64,000 nucleotides of DNA from Whitmania pigra (taxonomy: Eukaryota; Annelida; Clitellata; Hirudinida; Haemopidae): contig JAJTWR010000231.1 in the NCBI GenBank assembly GCA_021613335.1, positions 3,961,001 through 4,025,000 of the forward strand. Direction: 5' to 3'. Of this stretch, positions 12,319 through 25,823 are shown piece after piece (position 1 is the stretch's first letter; each line of letters opens with the position of its first letter). The position numbers and the translations under genes were made by a program. Under the pieces are notes generated by a model. That model saw nothing but the letters and a program-made list of their open reading frames with translations. It was not told the DNA's origin and ran no database searches.

Positions 12319-13144
12319 CAGGGGTACTCAAACTTTTTTTGTTTGGGTCCACAATAGATTATTTTCAGATAGGTGGAGGTCCACAAGGGTCAAAGTCATG
12401 CGAGCACTGAGTCTTTGGTAGCGTCGTAAGCATTTGGAAGAGTTTGTAAAAACTCAAGCCTGCGTTTGACCACCTGCAAGCCTGTGTTTTTGGATTTTGT
12501 CTCCATTTTGGAAAGACATTTTCCATATTTTGTTTCTTTTAATGAACAGTATATAAGTAATTTGTTTTATTTTTTATCATAAGATTTGTTAGATTTTTAA
12601 TCTTAAGATTTGTTATTATTGTTGACTAGTCGATAATATTTTAAAATTTTATTGTATTTTAGTTATTTTAGTTATGTTTAATAAAAAGTAATGAATTAAT
12701 ATTAAAATACTGTGTTAAATTCAGTTAAATTTAATTCTAATAGATGAACAATCTACAAAGTATTAAGTCAGACTTTTTATTTTATGCATGGAACTGCTTG
12801 TCCTTCATGACTTCTTTGATATTTGGAGAATAGCTAGTAATTGCAATTCTCAAACAATTTCCAAGATGTACATCAGTTAATTGACTTCGATTTTTAGACT
12901 TGATAATGTTCATAGTTGAAAATGATGATTCACAGGTGTAAGTTGATCCAAATATTGTCAGAACTGATAAAGCCAATTTCTTGGAGCAAGGGTATTGACC
13001 TTCAATTACAAAGTTAGACCAGAATTCAGAATTTTTTAACTTTTAAAATTTTTAAATTTATTTTTTTGGAAATAATTGGAGGTCCACTTAAAAGCTATCG
13101 GCGGTCCGGATTGTGGACCGCGGTCCGCAGTTTGAGTACCCCTG
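12319..13144 (-). mobile_element. 826-bp hAT element with transposase remnant
   Basis: The ends are perfect inverted repeats: CAGGGGTACTCAAACT at the left and its complement AGTTTGAGTACCCCTG at the right. Both flanks carry the 8-bp duplication ATGTACTC (12311–12318 and 13145–13152). On the minus strand at about 13036–12782 lies a transposase C-terminal dimerisation segment (ALSVLTIFGSTYTCESSFST, then MNIIKSKNRSQLTDVHLGNC), the hATC domain related to SPIN-like and ZBED/GTF2IRD2-type transposases. Everything upstream of it has been lost, so the element is an internally deleted, non-autonomous copy. Exact terminal repeats and target duplication suggest it is not very old. Confidence 0.93.
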
Positions 13145-13606
13145 ATGTACTCCATCATGGGAATTATGGCGTTTCATTTCGTTTAAGTTGCTTGTCGGCA
13201 ATCAACATTTGCACCCGAGAGACGATGAAATAAATTTTTGATTGATTCATTCAACCGCTTAATACATTTTACGGGGTATAGCTTTTTTTTGCTTGTCAGA
13301 TTTGAGGTTAATCACTAACTAAGTTATGGTTTATGGTGAAAGTCTTAAGGAATGACATCTTAAGTTTCCCGCGCCTGGTGATACCCTAGCGAAGCCGTTG
13401 CTTTTTGTCTTTATTGCGAAGATAAAACCCTAACCGTATGTCAAGCGCCGAAATCGATATCAAGTGCGCCTTATAGAAGAACAACTGAACATTGTTACGA
13501 TGAAATGTTGCACATATTTAATTGTGTATTACAAGTTTTAAATGTATTTTCCAAGTTATAACATACTTTAGAGTTTGCAATTTAACCTGCAAAATATCAT
13601 TTTAAA
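13145..13606. other. Intergenic, nothing recognised
   Basis: Between the hAT element and the 3' end of the MS4A-like gene I see no reading frame, repeat or RNA gene that I can support. Confidence 0.5.
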
Positions 13607-15141
13607 TCATTCCAGAATAGGAAGAATGTCATCAGGAATAACTTTTGAGTGACTTCCAAAGTTATTTGGAGTTAAGTCAGAAGTACTTGCACCAGTTGAT
13701 TGGCTTTGATCCTCAGAGACATCTGGTAAGTAGCCATTTAATTTACGAATTAAAAGCAAATTAATTAATTATTAAATAAAGAAATAAACCTACTTTGTGG
13801 TTTGGGAGTAAAAACAAAACTTTGTGTCTTGATGTCGAAAGATGCACTATACGATTCCTTTGCAATGTCATAAATAAATGAAAATGTATTTAGCGTCTTG
13901 TTTATTGTTTACATTTAGCTAATATGTTTATTGATATTTCCTTTAATTCATTAAAGTGGTCTAAATCTCAATCGAAATTCGAGGATCATTAACCAACGCA
14001 TCTTTTTAGGAATACACATACCGAATGAGGAATTCAAAAACTTTAATATTTTTTTTTTAGAAAACGAAACAAATAACGCCACTTACATCTACAGGGTCGT
14101 TGCAGCACTGGCATATGGCTTTGCAGCACAAGGAAGCACTGACGATGGCTGCAATGACTTCAATGAAGAACAACAGAACCAATAAGATTGGAATAACGAA
14201 GATGTTATCTGGTACCAGCATCCGCCTCTGTTAAATTTAACTTACAGTTGAAAATAAAGATCGATTAATTCATATTTTAATCTATTAATGATTCTCATGA
14301 ATTATTTAAATAATAAAACAACATTTAATTATTACATATCTGATGCTAAGGCGAGATATCCACAGTAATTCCTGAATCTCTATTATGCCGAAAAAAATTG
14401 GAATAAAAGATGATGATGCAGAAATTATGCTCATGATCATGAAGGATAAAATCTGAAAATTATATTATTGTTACGGTTAATGTAAAGTTTCTTTCAAAAT
14501 TAATAATAAGTAATCAACCAAATATTTGTTTGGATGAAATGCCTTTGAAAAACTACCAAGAATACCGGTAGCTAAATACTGGAAATAAATTATTAATATA
14601 AATTAATGTTGAATAAATGCTATTTTATAATTTTGCCGCCATTAATAAACTTTAGTACATTTCTCTTAATCATTCACAGATGCATTTTTGGACAACTGCT
14701 CATCAAAATAAACACTCTTCGCCTTATAGTTGTAATATTGTTATTTATTTATTTGATTAGATTTGTAATGTTGCACAGACACAAATCTTTAAAAAGCATG
14801 AGGACCATTAAGTTATTGTTACGTTATGACAATGTAGCTTTGGTCTTTTAGACATTCCATAAAGACACAAACATTAAAACTATAAAAATTATTCAAATAA
14901 TTCGTCTTACTAGGATTCCATTCCACAAACCATACCCAACTCCACAATTGGTGAATTGACAGTTTTCTCCCATAACCGCAATTTCAGTAATTGTTAACAT
15001 AATCGCGAAAATTGCCACAGCCATTTGGATTAGAGCAAATATGTTAGCAACTTCTTTCCTATATCTTTCAACGTAATCTTTTGTTTCGGGATGATTGGCT
15101 CTGATAGGAATTGGTCGAGAAGGAAATTCCAATGCATCCAT
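13607..15141 (-). CDS. Four-helix membrane protein, MS4A/CD20-like
   Basis: Five exons join in phase into 222 residues: 15141–14911, 14452–14336, 14227–14087, 13857–13794 and 13722–13607. The start MDALEFPSRPIPIRANHPET is followed by four hydrophobic stretches: about residues 28–52 (ANIFALIQMAVAIFAIMLTI), 68–88 (GLWNGILILSFMIM), 89–105 (SSSFIPIFFGII) and 124–150 (NIFVIPILLVLLFFIEVIAA). A cysteine cluster after the last helix (CCKAICQCC) is a likely palmitoylation site. The cytoplasmic tail is Ser/Asp-rich. Topology, a Cys-containing loop between helices 1 and 2, and the GLWNGIL motif opening helix 2 resemble MS4A/CD20 proteins, but I cannot exclude another tetraspan family. An acceptor-like CTTTAG lies 8 bases before the start codon, so the 5' UTR may be spliced. 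Confidence 0.75.
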
Positions 15142-15732
15142 TTTGCAGCTAAAGATGTTCAAATGTTCACTTAAAACGTCTGACGATTATTTAATTTATT
15201 TAATTGTTAAAATCAAAGTGTCTAACATTTCATTACAGATGCGAACTCTGGACCTTCAATTCTCTGCTACTTATCTGTTTAAGAGAGCAGTAACCATGTG
15301 CCGAACTAGTTCTTGTAAATGAATGAGTTTTTGAAAGGTTTTTTGAAATGTTGGTGATTTGCAAATTATGTGTTTTGTTCAATGTGGTATTTAAGACAAC
15401 GGTGATTAAACAATTAATTATTTTAATTTATTTATTATCTGAAATTTGTATCATGGTTTCTAGATGCGGATATGGCACTCAATTTATTTTTATACTTAAC
15501 TAACTTTGATTGTTTTTAAAAGGATTGGGCTTGCAATACTATGTCAATCAAGCGCGTGAATTAAGCTTTGAAATAATTATCATCATGAAAAATCGTTAGA
15601 TGGAGCTTAGTTACAGCTCAAACGTTTTGTAATTGTTATTTATTATTTATGTGTAGTCACTTGAAGTTTGGGTTACGAGTAGTTACTAGGGTCAGACTGA
15701 CATACGAATTTTTAGGCCTTAAGGCTAACCCT

Positions 15733-16992
<1,260 letters not shown>

Positions 16993-17414
16993 TCGGTAAC
17001 GCCCATCGAATCTTCTTAATGCGCCGTTCATCGGATACTCTTTCAATTTAACACGTTTCCAAAGGAGATTCACAAGCGGAGAAGTAATGTACCTGCATAT
17101 CAAATATTAAAAGTTCCCAGGGACCCGAAATTTTTTTTGAGGGTGACCACGGCTGTGTTTCAGAAGTTGTTTATCAACGTTTTACATGACATGCACATAT
17201 ACCTCTACGTCATGTCAATCTGGTAATGGAATATAAACATGGTTTTATTTGGTTTTGTGCGCACATGAATAGTTTGCCTCTGACATAGTATATAGATCAT
17301 AGTGATATAAGAGGAGAATTTCAAAACTGCTAAATAAGCATTTTTCGGATATTCAATAAGCAAATCGAAATTTTAAATAACTTAAAAACTGTACATATTT
17401 CAAGACACTTTTAT

Positions 17415-17481
17415 CAGGGACGTAATTTGGTGAAAAAAATTCTCCCTCCCCCTCTTGGAAAAATCTGGAATGACGTCCCTG
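17415..17481. mobile_element. 67-bp miniature hAT-like element
   Basis: The segment begins CAGGGACGTAATTTGG and ends TGACGTCCCTG, so its termini are inverted repeats (CAGGGACGT). The flanking octamers ACTTTTAT and AATTTCAT agree at six of eight positions, compatible with a decayed 8-bp target duplication. It has no coding capacity. Confidence 0.6.
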
Positions 17482-17737
17482 AATTTCATGAGCCTTATTT
17501 TAAAAATTAAAATTGGCTGTTAACCTTAATTAGTAGATAACATATCTAACATATGTTTTATTGATGGCATTCCAAAAGAATTTTATTGTGGTAATGTAGC
17601 CTAAAAATGAACGTGAATTTATTACTGTTATCTCAATTTATAACTCAACTAGAAATCAAATATAATTTTTCCAAACGTTAATGCAAAGCTGTCTTAATGT
17701 ATTGATTTCTATTTTCACTAATTATTTTGTTCGTCTT

Positions 17738-18345
17738 TCATAGATTGATCCACAATAACAAGCATGTCTTGCCTTGGAGTTTAATAATCTGTAATAAATT
17801 TTCACTTTCTAAGAATAAAACTTGGTTTGTGGCAATGCAAAATTTTATATTATTAGGAACAAAATAATCTAACATGGTAGAATGTAATTCACACAGATTT
17901 TCAAAGCCTTTCTTAGAAATAAAGTGAAAAATTGGAACAGATTTCTTACCATTTAGAATTTCATTTATTAATTTCGCAACATCTGGCTGTCTGAATCTCA
18001 AGATCTCAATAAATTTCCTGTAGTCACCATAGCTTCGTCTTTTCAAAATGTCCAATAACGTTACTATTTGTTCCCTTCTAGTAAGGCAAATCTACAAATT
18101 AATCTAACTAAGTAATATTCAATAAGTCTCTAAACTTTCTAAAGTCACAACAATTATTATCGAGCATTTTAAGATATACACGTAAAAATAAATTTTCAAA
18201 CCTCGATGGACTCCACATGTTCATCCGTCAGAACATCAGCACTGTGAAGTTCCTCCAGCAATCCATGTTTGATATCGAGTCTTTTAATCACTTCACTACG
18301 ATTTTTATTGAGTAAATTTCGAACTCTCTCTGGTATAACATCCAT
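17738..18345 (-). CDS. CARD-domain protein (tandem duplicate)
   Basis: Exons 18345–18202, 18091–17950 and 17907–17738 join in phase into 151 residues. Residues 1–95 form a CARD: first half starting MDVIPERVRNLLNKNRSEVI with the core RLDIKHGLLEEL, second half with LLDILKRRSYGDYRKFIEIL and QPDVAKLINEIL. CARDs are six-helix death-fold domains that pair with other CARDs in apoptotic and inflammatory complexes. The first two coding exons are 144 and 142 nt, exactly as in the neighbouring CARD gene at 19154–19725, so the two are paralogues. The last intron (17949–17908) would be only 42 nt, a multiple of three without stops; if retained the protein has 165 residues. A CGTTTTAG acceptor-like site precedes the ATG by 6 bases. 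The extra upstream exon at 18603–18448 could join in phase. The C-terminal part is unfamiliar. Confidence 0.8.
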
Positions 18346-18447
18346 TGTTCGCTAAAACGAAACCAAACTTTTAGGTATTAAATAGTGGAATGGAGGCTAA
18401 GCAGTCCCTTTTTGGCAATTAGGGAATGTTTATGAGACCAAACGTAC

Positions 18448-18603
18448 CTGAATCGAAGTTCCCAAAAAATCGGTAACAATCTGCATAAAACGAAAGCTGC
18501 TGCAATATCCTATTAATAGATGCATTGTACGAGCTTGTCGCTTAGATTCTGGAATTCCAAATGAACATTGAGTCTCTAAACATTTGAATTTCAGTTGACA
18601 AGC
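18448..18603 (-). other. Candidate exon, possibly a diverged half-CARD
   Basis: A 52-codon frame bounded by an AG acceptor (18605–18604) and a GTACG donor (18447) has no stop and could splice in phase 0 into the CARD exon starting at 18351. It opens with Ala-Cys like the second-half exon of the CARD-only gene, and its part ESKRQARTMHLLIGYCSSF followed by FMQIVTDFLG has hydrophobic spacing reminiscent of CARD helices 4–5. The similarity is weak, and the exon could belong to either CARD gene or be a relic of a third copy. Confidence 0.4.
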
Positions 18604-19153
18604 CTAAGCATCGGAAAAATAAAGTTTTTGAGGCATAAAGAACATTTTAAAGCAGTCATATTTCTAGTAATAAACTCATTTTATTTTTAAATTAAAATCT
18701 GCCAATTGTTCAACAATAATTCCACATATGAGAGACATTGCCTTATAAATAAATAATAAAAATATGCCAGCTTGAATCTTTTGGAGAACTACTGTTCACC
18801 AAAACTATGCTATCCATCAGAGACGTTTGGAACACTATTTATAATATTATTTATTAGTAATATCTATCAGATGAGAAGAAATTTAACCCGGATGAATTTG
18901 ATGGTCATCAGTCCTAATGGCGTGACCTCAGGTTAAAAAAAAAACATTTTTAGCTGAAATCATGGAGCAGGATCAATAACATTTAATAACATTAGGACTT
19001 GAAACTCTTGTTTCAAAATTAAGACTTCTATATTGCTTTAAACTAAAATTTCTGAAAATTTAACGGTAGTTTGTGGGTAATAAATTAGTTTTATTAAACA
19101 GTTCATGTTATCATCTTCATCCTGACTGTGCCATAAATCTTCAGTTGGAAACG

Positions 19154-19725
19154 TTAATTATCTGAAAGCAAAATGAGTTTAATTAGTTATTTACTAACAT
19201 AATTTTTTCCAAATAATTTGTATTTTATTTTCTAAACAAAAGATGTTCTTCAGCTCTTACAAGTGATTGAAAAGTTGAATTTGTTTCTCACCGTTTACAA
19301 TTTCGACGAGCAGCAGGGATATTTCACGCTGTGTGGCACGCAACACATCAACAAACTTGTGAAAATCATCGTAACTTCGAAGTTTCAAAATTTCCAAAAG
19401 TTCTTCTATTTGTTCAGAATCCGTTCGACAAGCCTGTATCAATGTTCTTATAATTCATAGCAAGAAACTGTTTACAGACTGCATGCAGTCTCAAAGAATA
19501 GCAAACCGTCTACCACTAGGCCATCACAGTCACTAAAACACATTAATAAATATAACATTGAGGTAAATAATTAAGATGTACCTTAATGGTCTCATAATGT
19601 CTCTCCAGCAGAACACCATTAGATAGAAGATCATCTAACAATCCATGTTTGATGTCGAGACTTTTTACCAATTTACAGCGTTTTTTATCTAGCAACGCTT
19701 TTACTCTGTTTGGTAAAACACTCAT
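19154..19725 (-). CDS. CARD-only protein
   Basis: Exons 19725–19582, 19433–19292 and 19161–19154 give a 97-residue protein that is almost entirely one CARD (MSVLPNRVKALLDKKR…LDIKHGLLDDLL, then LLEILKLRSYDDFHKFVDVL). The third exon contributes two residues and a stop after a clear TTTCAG acceptor; an AATAAA poly(A) signal (plus-strand TTTATT near 19090) follows. It is paralogous to the CARD gene at 17738–18345: both share 144- and 142-nt exons and about half their residues. Single-CARD proteins in vertebrates (for example ICEBERG, COP) act as decoys that block CARD–CARD assembly; that role here is inference. The tiny last exon is the least certain part; a longer alternative downstream exon is possible. 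ATTTTAG sits 5 bases before the ATG. Confidence 0.75.
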
Positions 19726-20061
19726 TCCGTCTAAAATTTCAAATATTTTTTATTTAAATAATGTAACACAAATCGTAAAACTTTCTTACAATAATAACAT
19801 CGAAGGGATAAAAATCTTATGCCGAAAATACTTTTTGTTTTCAGGCTTCCGAGCCGAGCGTCAAGGTGAGCATGTGTGACAATTGGTTTCTGCTTCATTT
19901 CCAGTAAAATGCAGAAGAAATTTCTGCAATTACAAATTTATTTGAACAAAGATTCTTAATTCAAAAATAATTATAAACAAAAAATTAGCTGCAATATCGT
20001 TCGTTTGAAAAACGAAACTATAAATTTCCATTGAGGCTGCTGCTTTATTCAAGCTTTGTAT

Positions 20062-20320
<259 letters not shown>

Positions 20321-20914
20321 TTTTATTAATATTAATTTGTATTAATGGTTTTATGTTTCACATCCAATAATAAATATTTGTGAATGTATTAACAAATTTG
20401 GCAATATTTTAGGGTTTCTTTCCTGTCAACTTATACCAGACAGAACAATCAAACATAATAAAGAAATATCATCTAAGTTTAACAATTTAGTCTTTTCAAG
20501 ATTATTTAAAACATTATTTTATTAATTATTAATTGATCGGAAGAATTGTAAATTTTGTTTACTATTATGCTCAGAACAGATTCATTGATTAACTCGCTTT
20601 CATGAAAGTCCTGTGCATTCGTATTTTGTATTTATCCGATTTTTTGAGTGCCTTGTGCATCCATCTATTTATTAATTTATTTGATTAAAGTCCGTTCGAA
20701 ACTCGTAGGCACTTCTTAATCGATCCACCATTTACGTAGCTGGGTTGCGAACGCAACACATAACGACTATTATTAATTCTGCCGCATGCAGGAACTCTAT
20801 CTATTCGGCCAACCTGAACGCCGAACCTGCCTTTCTGTTTCGATTGAAATTTTATTCAAACCAACAGCAGCTTTGTATTCTTTTATAAATGTCACAAAAC
20901 ATTGCTTTGAAGTT

Positions 20915-23838
20915 CTAGAGGTTGTTGAGATCCTTGTCAGCCTTAAGAAGGCCCAACCAATTGTTAAGGTGGTGAACTTTCAACTTTGACCACACGCCAA
21001 GGTCACTGAGGCCAAGGATTGACGCGGCATGAAGGGCAGCGTTCTCAGGTGTCATAACGGTGGAACATGTCAAACCTGAAATATTTTAATTGTTGTTTTC
21101 ATTCATGTCATTAATCATTGTTAAATTTTGAAAATCATCGCTTATATATATATAGTCAATCTTCTGAGTGCCTAAAACCTTGGATTAAATGTCCTACATT
21201 TTCCGATTCATTTTGCATTCCCTCTTGGTTCAGTCTGAGTTGCAAACATAAATTTCATAACTTTTGCCTTTTATCGCCTCATCCGTGAACCGAATAGGTT
21301 CCTCTTAGTTAATCCGCACTATATTTAATAGATTTCTAAGTAACCGGACATTGATTAAAAAATAGTTTTCAAGATACTTTTTTAAGTATTAAATTTGAAA
21401 AAAAAACATGGCAAAAACCTGAGGGAAGTCTGATGGATGACCAAACATCCTGAGCACCCCAATCGGCATTGAGTGGAGGGCAGTTGATGACAGGGAATGT
21501 CGTGTTTCCAGAAACAGTTGGTCCCAAGCCGTTACTTCTTCCGGCGATGGCCACAAACACAACTGGATTCATTTTTCCTGGCAGACAAATTGGGAATGAA
21601 TAACAAAATATTGACTTAATTTGGACTTAACACAACTAAAGATGTGACAATTAATAGGACAATCTAAATCTAATTTTGAAATACAACCTTCATATTCTGC
21701 AACCACTTTAAGGGTAAGATCGGGTCCTTTGTGAGCAGATGTGACCCTAATATCGCAAGGAATTCCAAACTTATTGAGAACCTTTCTCACTTCCTCACCA
21801 TACTTCAAATCAGCCTTTGAACCCATCAGAACAACAACTTTTCCCTTGCCGATGAGTTTTGACATCTCCTAATAATTATGAAAACAAATCCTTGTTTGAG
21901 ATGGCGAAACATTAGATGATGATTATAGTAGCTCTATCGACATTTGGATATTCAATAAAAAATTGTGGTTATGTCACAGATGTTATTCTCGTTGAACCAC
22001 CACATAAGATAATGCTGTTATTTAAAAAATGCTCGATTAACCAGACTTAATACTTTAAATGAATTGGTTCCGTAGAAAATTTGTTAAACCTTGATCTTGT
22101 CATCGATCCAAGCGAAGTTCTTCTTGATCAACTCGAGTGACTCCTGAGTGACTTCAACGAGGTCCCTGTAAACCTGCTTGTCCTTCATCAACCTGCGATC
22201 TCCCGATGGCCACAGACGCCAAGAATCGGAATCGATGATGTCAGCCAACAAAACCTCCTCTGTTTGTGGTTAAATAACTCCTTCAGTAACTCGTTCGTCA
22301 CAGTCTATTTATTCATATTAATAATTAAGTCTCAAATAAATTATTTCATAGTTAAGTGGTTGTTGTTTGAATGGCTGGCAGCTATTTTAACATTCAAATG
22401 CTGAAACTTGTTGCTAAAAGGCTTAATTTAGAATCAAATTTATATTGAGACTCACGTTAAAACATAATAAGATGAACAAATAAGTATTGAATTATCAGAA
22501 TTATGAGTAACTTTCAATTTGCCTAAACAGGTATGTTTCAATCACCAGTTTTTCAGCGCGCATAAATAATGGAATTATTTGTTAATAATAACAAAATAAT
22601 TTTAAAATGTCACTGACTTGTTTCTGTGTCAACTCCGAACTCTATCTTCATGTCAATGAGTGAGCAGTTCATTTGGCTCCAGTATTTTTCCAGGATTTCA
22701 AAAACATTCACAGCGGTCTTGCTGATCAACTGGAGTTCACATTCTCCAATCACAACACCTGCACAGGTGATTCCAGCCGACACTATTTGCTCAGCTGACC
22801 ATTGGGGATCATGTTGCTCGTCATCCTGTTAAATAATTATTATTAAGTAATTAACTCTCTTAAAACAATTAAAACGAAAACAAAATTGTTATTACTTGCA
22901 TCAAATTTAAATATTTTAATGTCGATTAACAATCTTGAAATGAACAATAAACCTATTGTGTGCCGCTAAAAGTTGCAAACGTTGGATTTTGCAACAAATA
23001 TGCACAATAATTACCTCGAATTAATAAATAAAATAACCACTAGATTATTCAAAGCCGATTGCCACAGAGTTTGACTAGATGCTCAATAACCACAGCTGTT
23101 TCAGTGATTTTGTTATTATACTATCTTCATATTTTCACGTTTAATGAATAATAATATTTCATATTTATTTTTTTAAATTTTATAAGCTATAAAATGTATT
23201 GAATTGTATTTTTTTATTGAATACATTTAAATAGTGAAGTACCTTGTAGAAGTACTCCAACTTGACAGGGTAAAATGTCTTTCCTTCCTGAACACCTGGA
23301 TTCCTCTTGAGAAATGAACCTGTTGCAACCCTCCTCATGACGAATTCGATGGGAATCATGTGACAATTGCGAGCCTTGAAACTGGTCTCATCGTTCAACT
23401 CGACGAAGTGAGTTTTTAGTCCTGGTTGGTTAGTTATTATGATAATATATTATTATTTATTAATAAAATTACTTATCAGATATTTATTACTCGATTACAA
23501 ATTTTCGAAGAAAATATAAATGTATATCTAACTAATACACTAGAAGAACCATAAACTCATTAAAAATTACTAAAAGCAATACATAAACGTTGAAAAATGT
23601 TCAAGCTGATCATTCAAGACTCACCAGCATCATTCAGGAGAGAAAAAACTCCAGCATTGGTGGAGTTGGAAATGGTGGCCTTCCCTTTCAATTCGTTGCA
23701 TCTTGCTCCATCTCCGGCTGTGATTTTATCCTTGGAGTGGATGAGAACAAGCGATGGTTCTTCCACCAACTGGTAAATGACCTTGGTCTTTCCTTCGTTG
23801 AGTTTGTTGACCTTGAGACCTTTGAACTCTGAAAGCAT
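20915..23838 (-). CDS. PAICS: PAICS, bifunctional SAICAR synthetase / AIR carboxylase
   Basis: Seven exons join in phase into 423 residues (human PAICS 425): 23838–23625, 23421–23243, 22825–22618, 22259–22090, 21868–21688, 21577–21419 and 21075–20915. Residues 1–257 are the SAICAR synthetase part, with NEGKTK (14–19), MIPIEFV and [11 protein letters not shown] substrate motifs and [11 protein letters not shown]. The rest is the AIR carboxylase part, with [32 protein letters not shown] and [11 protein letters not shown]. The enzyme carries out two consecutive steps of de novo purine synthesis in the cytosol, carboxylating AIR to CAIR and joining aspartate to make SAICAR; it is an octamer in vertebrates. 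The start is the first in-frame ATG; a possible 5' UTR exon ends at 24276 (GAG|GTGAGT). An alternative acceptor (TGCTTTCAG) overlaps the start codon region, so the first two residues are less certain. Confidence 0.96.
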
Positions 23839-24299
23839 CGCGTTTTTTGTATTTTATATTTTACAGTGACGCTTTGTCACAGCATTTAAGTACACAGATT
23901 CATTATATATTAACCTTAAGGTTCGTGAAAGTAACTTTACCTCCAACGTAATTTAATATTTATTAATTTAATATTTATTAATTGGCTAACCTTCCATGTT
24001 CTTCGATGCAATTTTTGAGAATACTGAAAAGGTTTAAGATTCTCCGTTATATTTTATAATTTTAAATTAAAAATCCTATTAAAATGCCGGCATGGTTTCT
24101 ATTATTGAGTAAATTTTCCTTTGCACTGAAATTTGTGGCTATTAGCTGAAAATGCTCAAACAGCTTAAGCAAAGGAATCGTGAAAAAGTTCATAAAAATA
24201 AGTTTATCTAATGAATTTCCATGCCATTTAAGCAAATAAATCTCTAGCAAGTCAAGTGCCTTCAGTATGACTCACCTCACAAGAAAGGAAATTGCTCGG

Positions 24300-25823
24300 A
24301 ATCACGCTTCAGGAAGACTTAAATACCCAGCATTTCTTTGTGGTCAGTTTTTGTTTGTCAGCTGCCCTGTACTTCAAGGTCGATGAAGAATCAAACAATC
24401 TATTCATTCATTCACCCATTCATTCATTCACAATCCATTTATTCATTCATAAATGAGGCTTTGTTTGAACAGTTAACTAATCAATTCTGAATCCTTTCTT
24501 AAAGTAGAACTAAACTGAGTTCTTAGATTGATTAGTTAACGTCTTTATTAATCCATATATGGCATGTTTTCTGTGGTTCCTGTCTGACCACTCCTTAAAA
24601 AAGTTAATTTTAGCTAAAAATCTTTCATTTAGTTTTGTTAGGAACAATACCATTCAACGAAATATCACAATGGTGAGCCTTATGAATAAACAATTAAGTG
24701 GTGTCGGTTAGGTATTACGTGTGCGCGCGCCTGTCTTATAACAATAAACAAAAGTATTTGTTTCACAAAGGCTGACCAATGATTGAACCTAACTTCAACT
24801 CCATTTACAACAGGTGTTACTGTTTTGCTTGTATGCGTTTTGAAGGTTAAAATGCTTCGTTGATTGAAATGAATCGTTTTGAATATTTTTTTAAACAGTT
24901 AAATATTTGTTAAGATTAGCTTCGTGACTAACATTTAATTATTTATTAGCTAACAAAACTGCAAATAATATGATTTAATCTTGTTCAGCTTATTATTGTG
25001 CAGGATGACTGTAACATTGTACTCCATAATTGGGCTCAGCAATGGTCAGCAACGCAAAGCCAGAGTTCTGAAAATTCGTAATAACACATCGTCCGCTTAA
25101 TAGCAACGAATTTTTAACAATTTTATGAGATTTAATTTCGATTATTTTCATTGATTGCTGAAGCAACGTCGATATTTAGTTTCACTAAACTTTAAATTTG
25201 TTATTATTTTTTATCTTCTAAAATAAACTCTCCCAATTATATGATCAAAGATTATAAACCAGTTAATGGTAAATTGCCTGAGCATTTTTGTTTTAAGGTA
25301 GACGATAATAAAAAAGTTATTGATTGATGAGAAAGTATACTGTTTTCACTGTCGGATAATCTTCTTTTTTTGTGTTTTATATACCTACTTACTTACTTAT
25401 ACTTACTGACATAATGTTATTAGGCACATTATCAGTAAAAGTAATAAGAATATGTTCGATCAAAATACTTTACTATTGATTAGATTCAAATTCATATTCA
25501 AAGTCACAAATGAAGAAAACAGATGTGTGATAGCTTATATTTTCGCGGTAGCTTAGGACCTTCAACAGATTAGAAAGGAAGATAAACTGGTGTGTGCCGA
25601 CCTTGAGACCGTGACATTGAGACAAAATCGCGAATTTAAAAAAGTTCAGATATAAGGTGGAATGTAGTAGCTTAGAAACCTAAGGATTTATACGTTGTCT
25701 TTCTGCTCACAAAAGCACAAGATGTTTTGTAATGCAAATGATTTATTGAATTAATAAATTGAAGTCAATGTAATCTTAAAAGTTTCGAATGAGATCATGC
25801 TTGAAGAGACTTCAATCATCTTG
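24300..25823. other. Intergenic, no gene recognised
   Basis: Upstream region of PAICS and downstream region of the secreted-protein gene. It has a short CATT-rich run near 24400–24450 and a GTGTGCGCGCGC run at about 24720. No coding frame, RNA gene or mobile element could be supported. Confidence 0.5.

Noticed and set aside
12011..12352. Ile/Val- and Ser-rich open frames on the minus strand
   Set aside because: Frames through the 12-kb GAT/GAC microsatellite, running into the hAT element.
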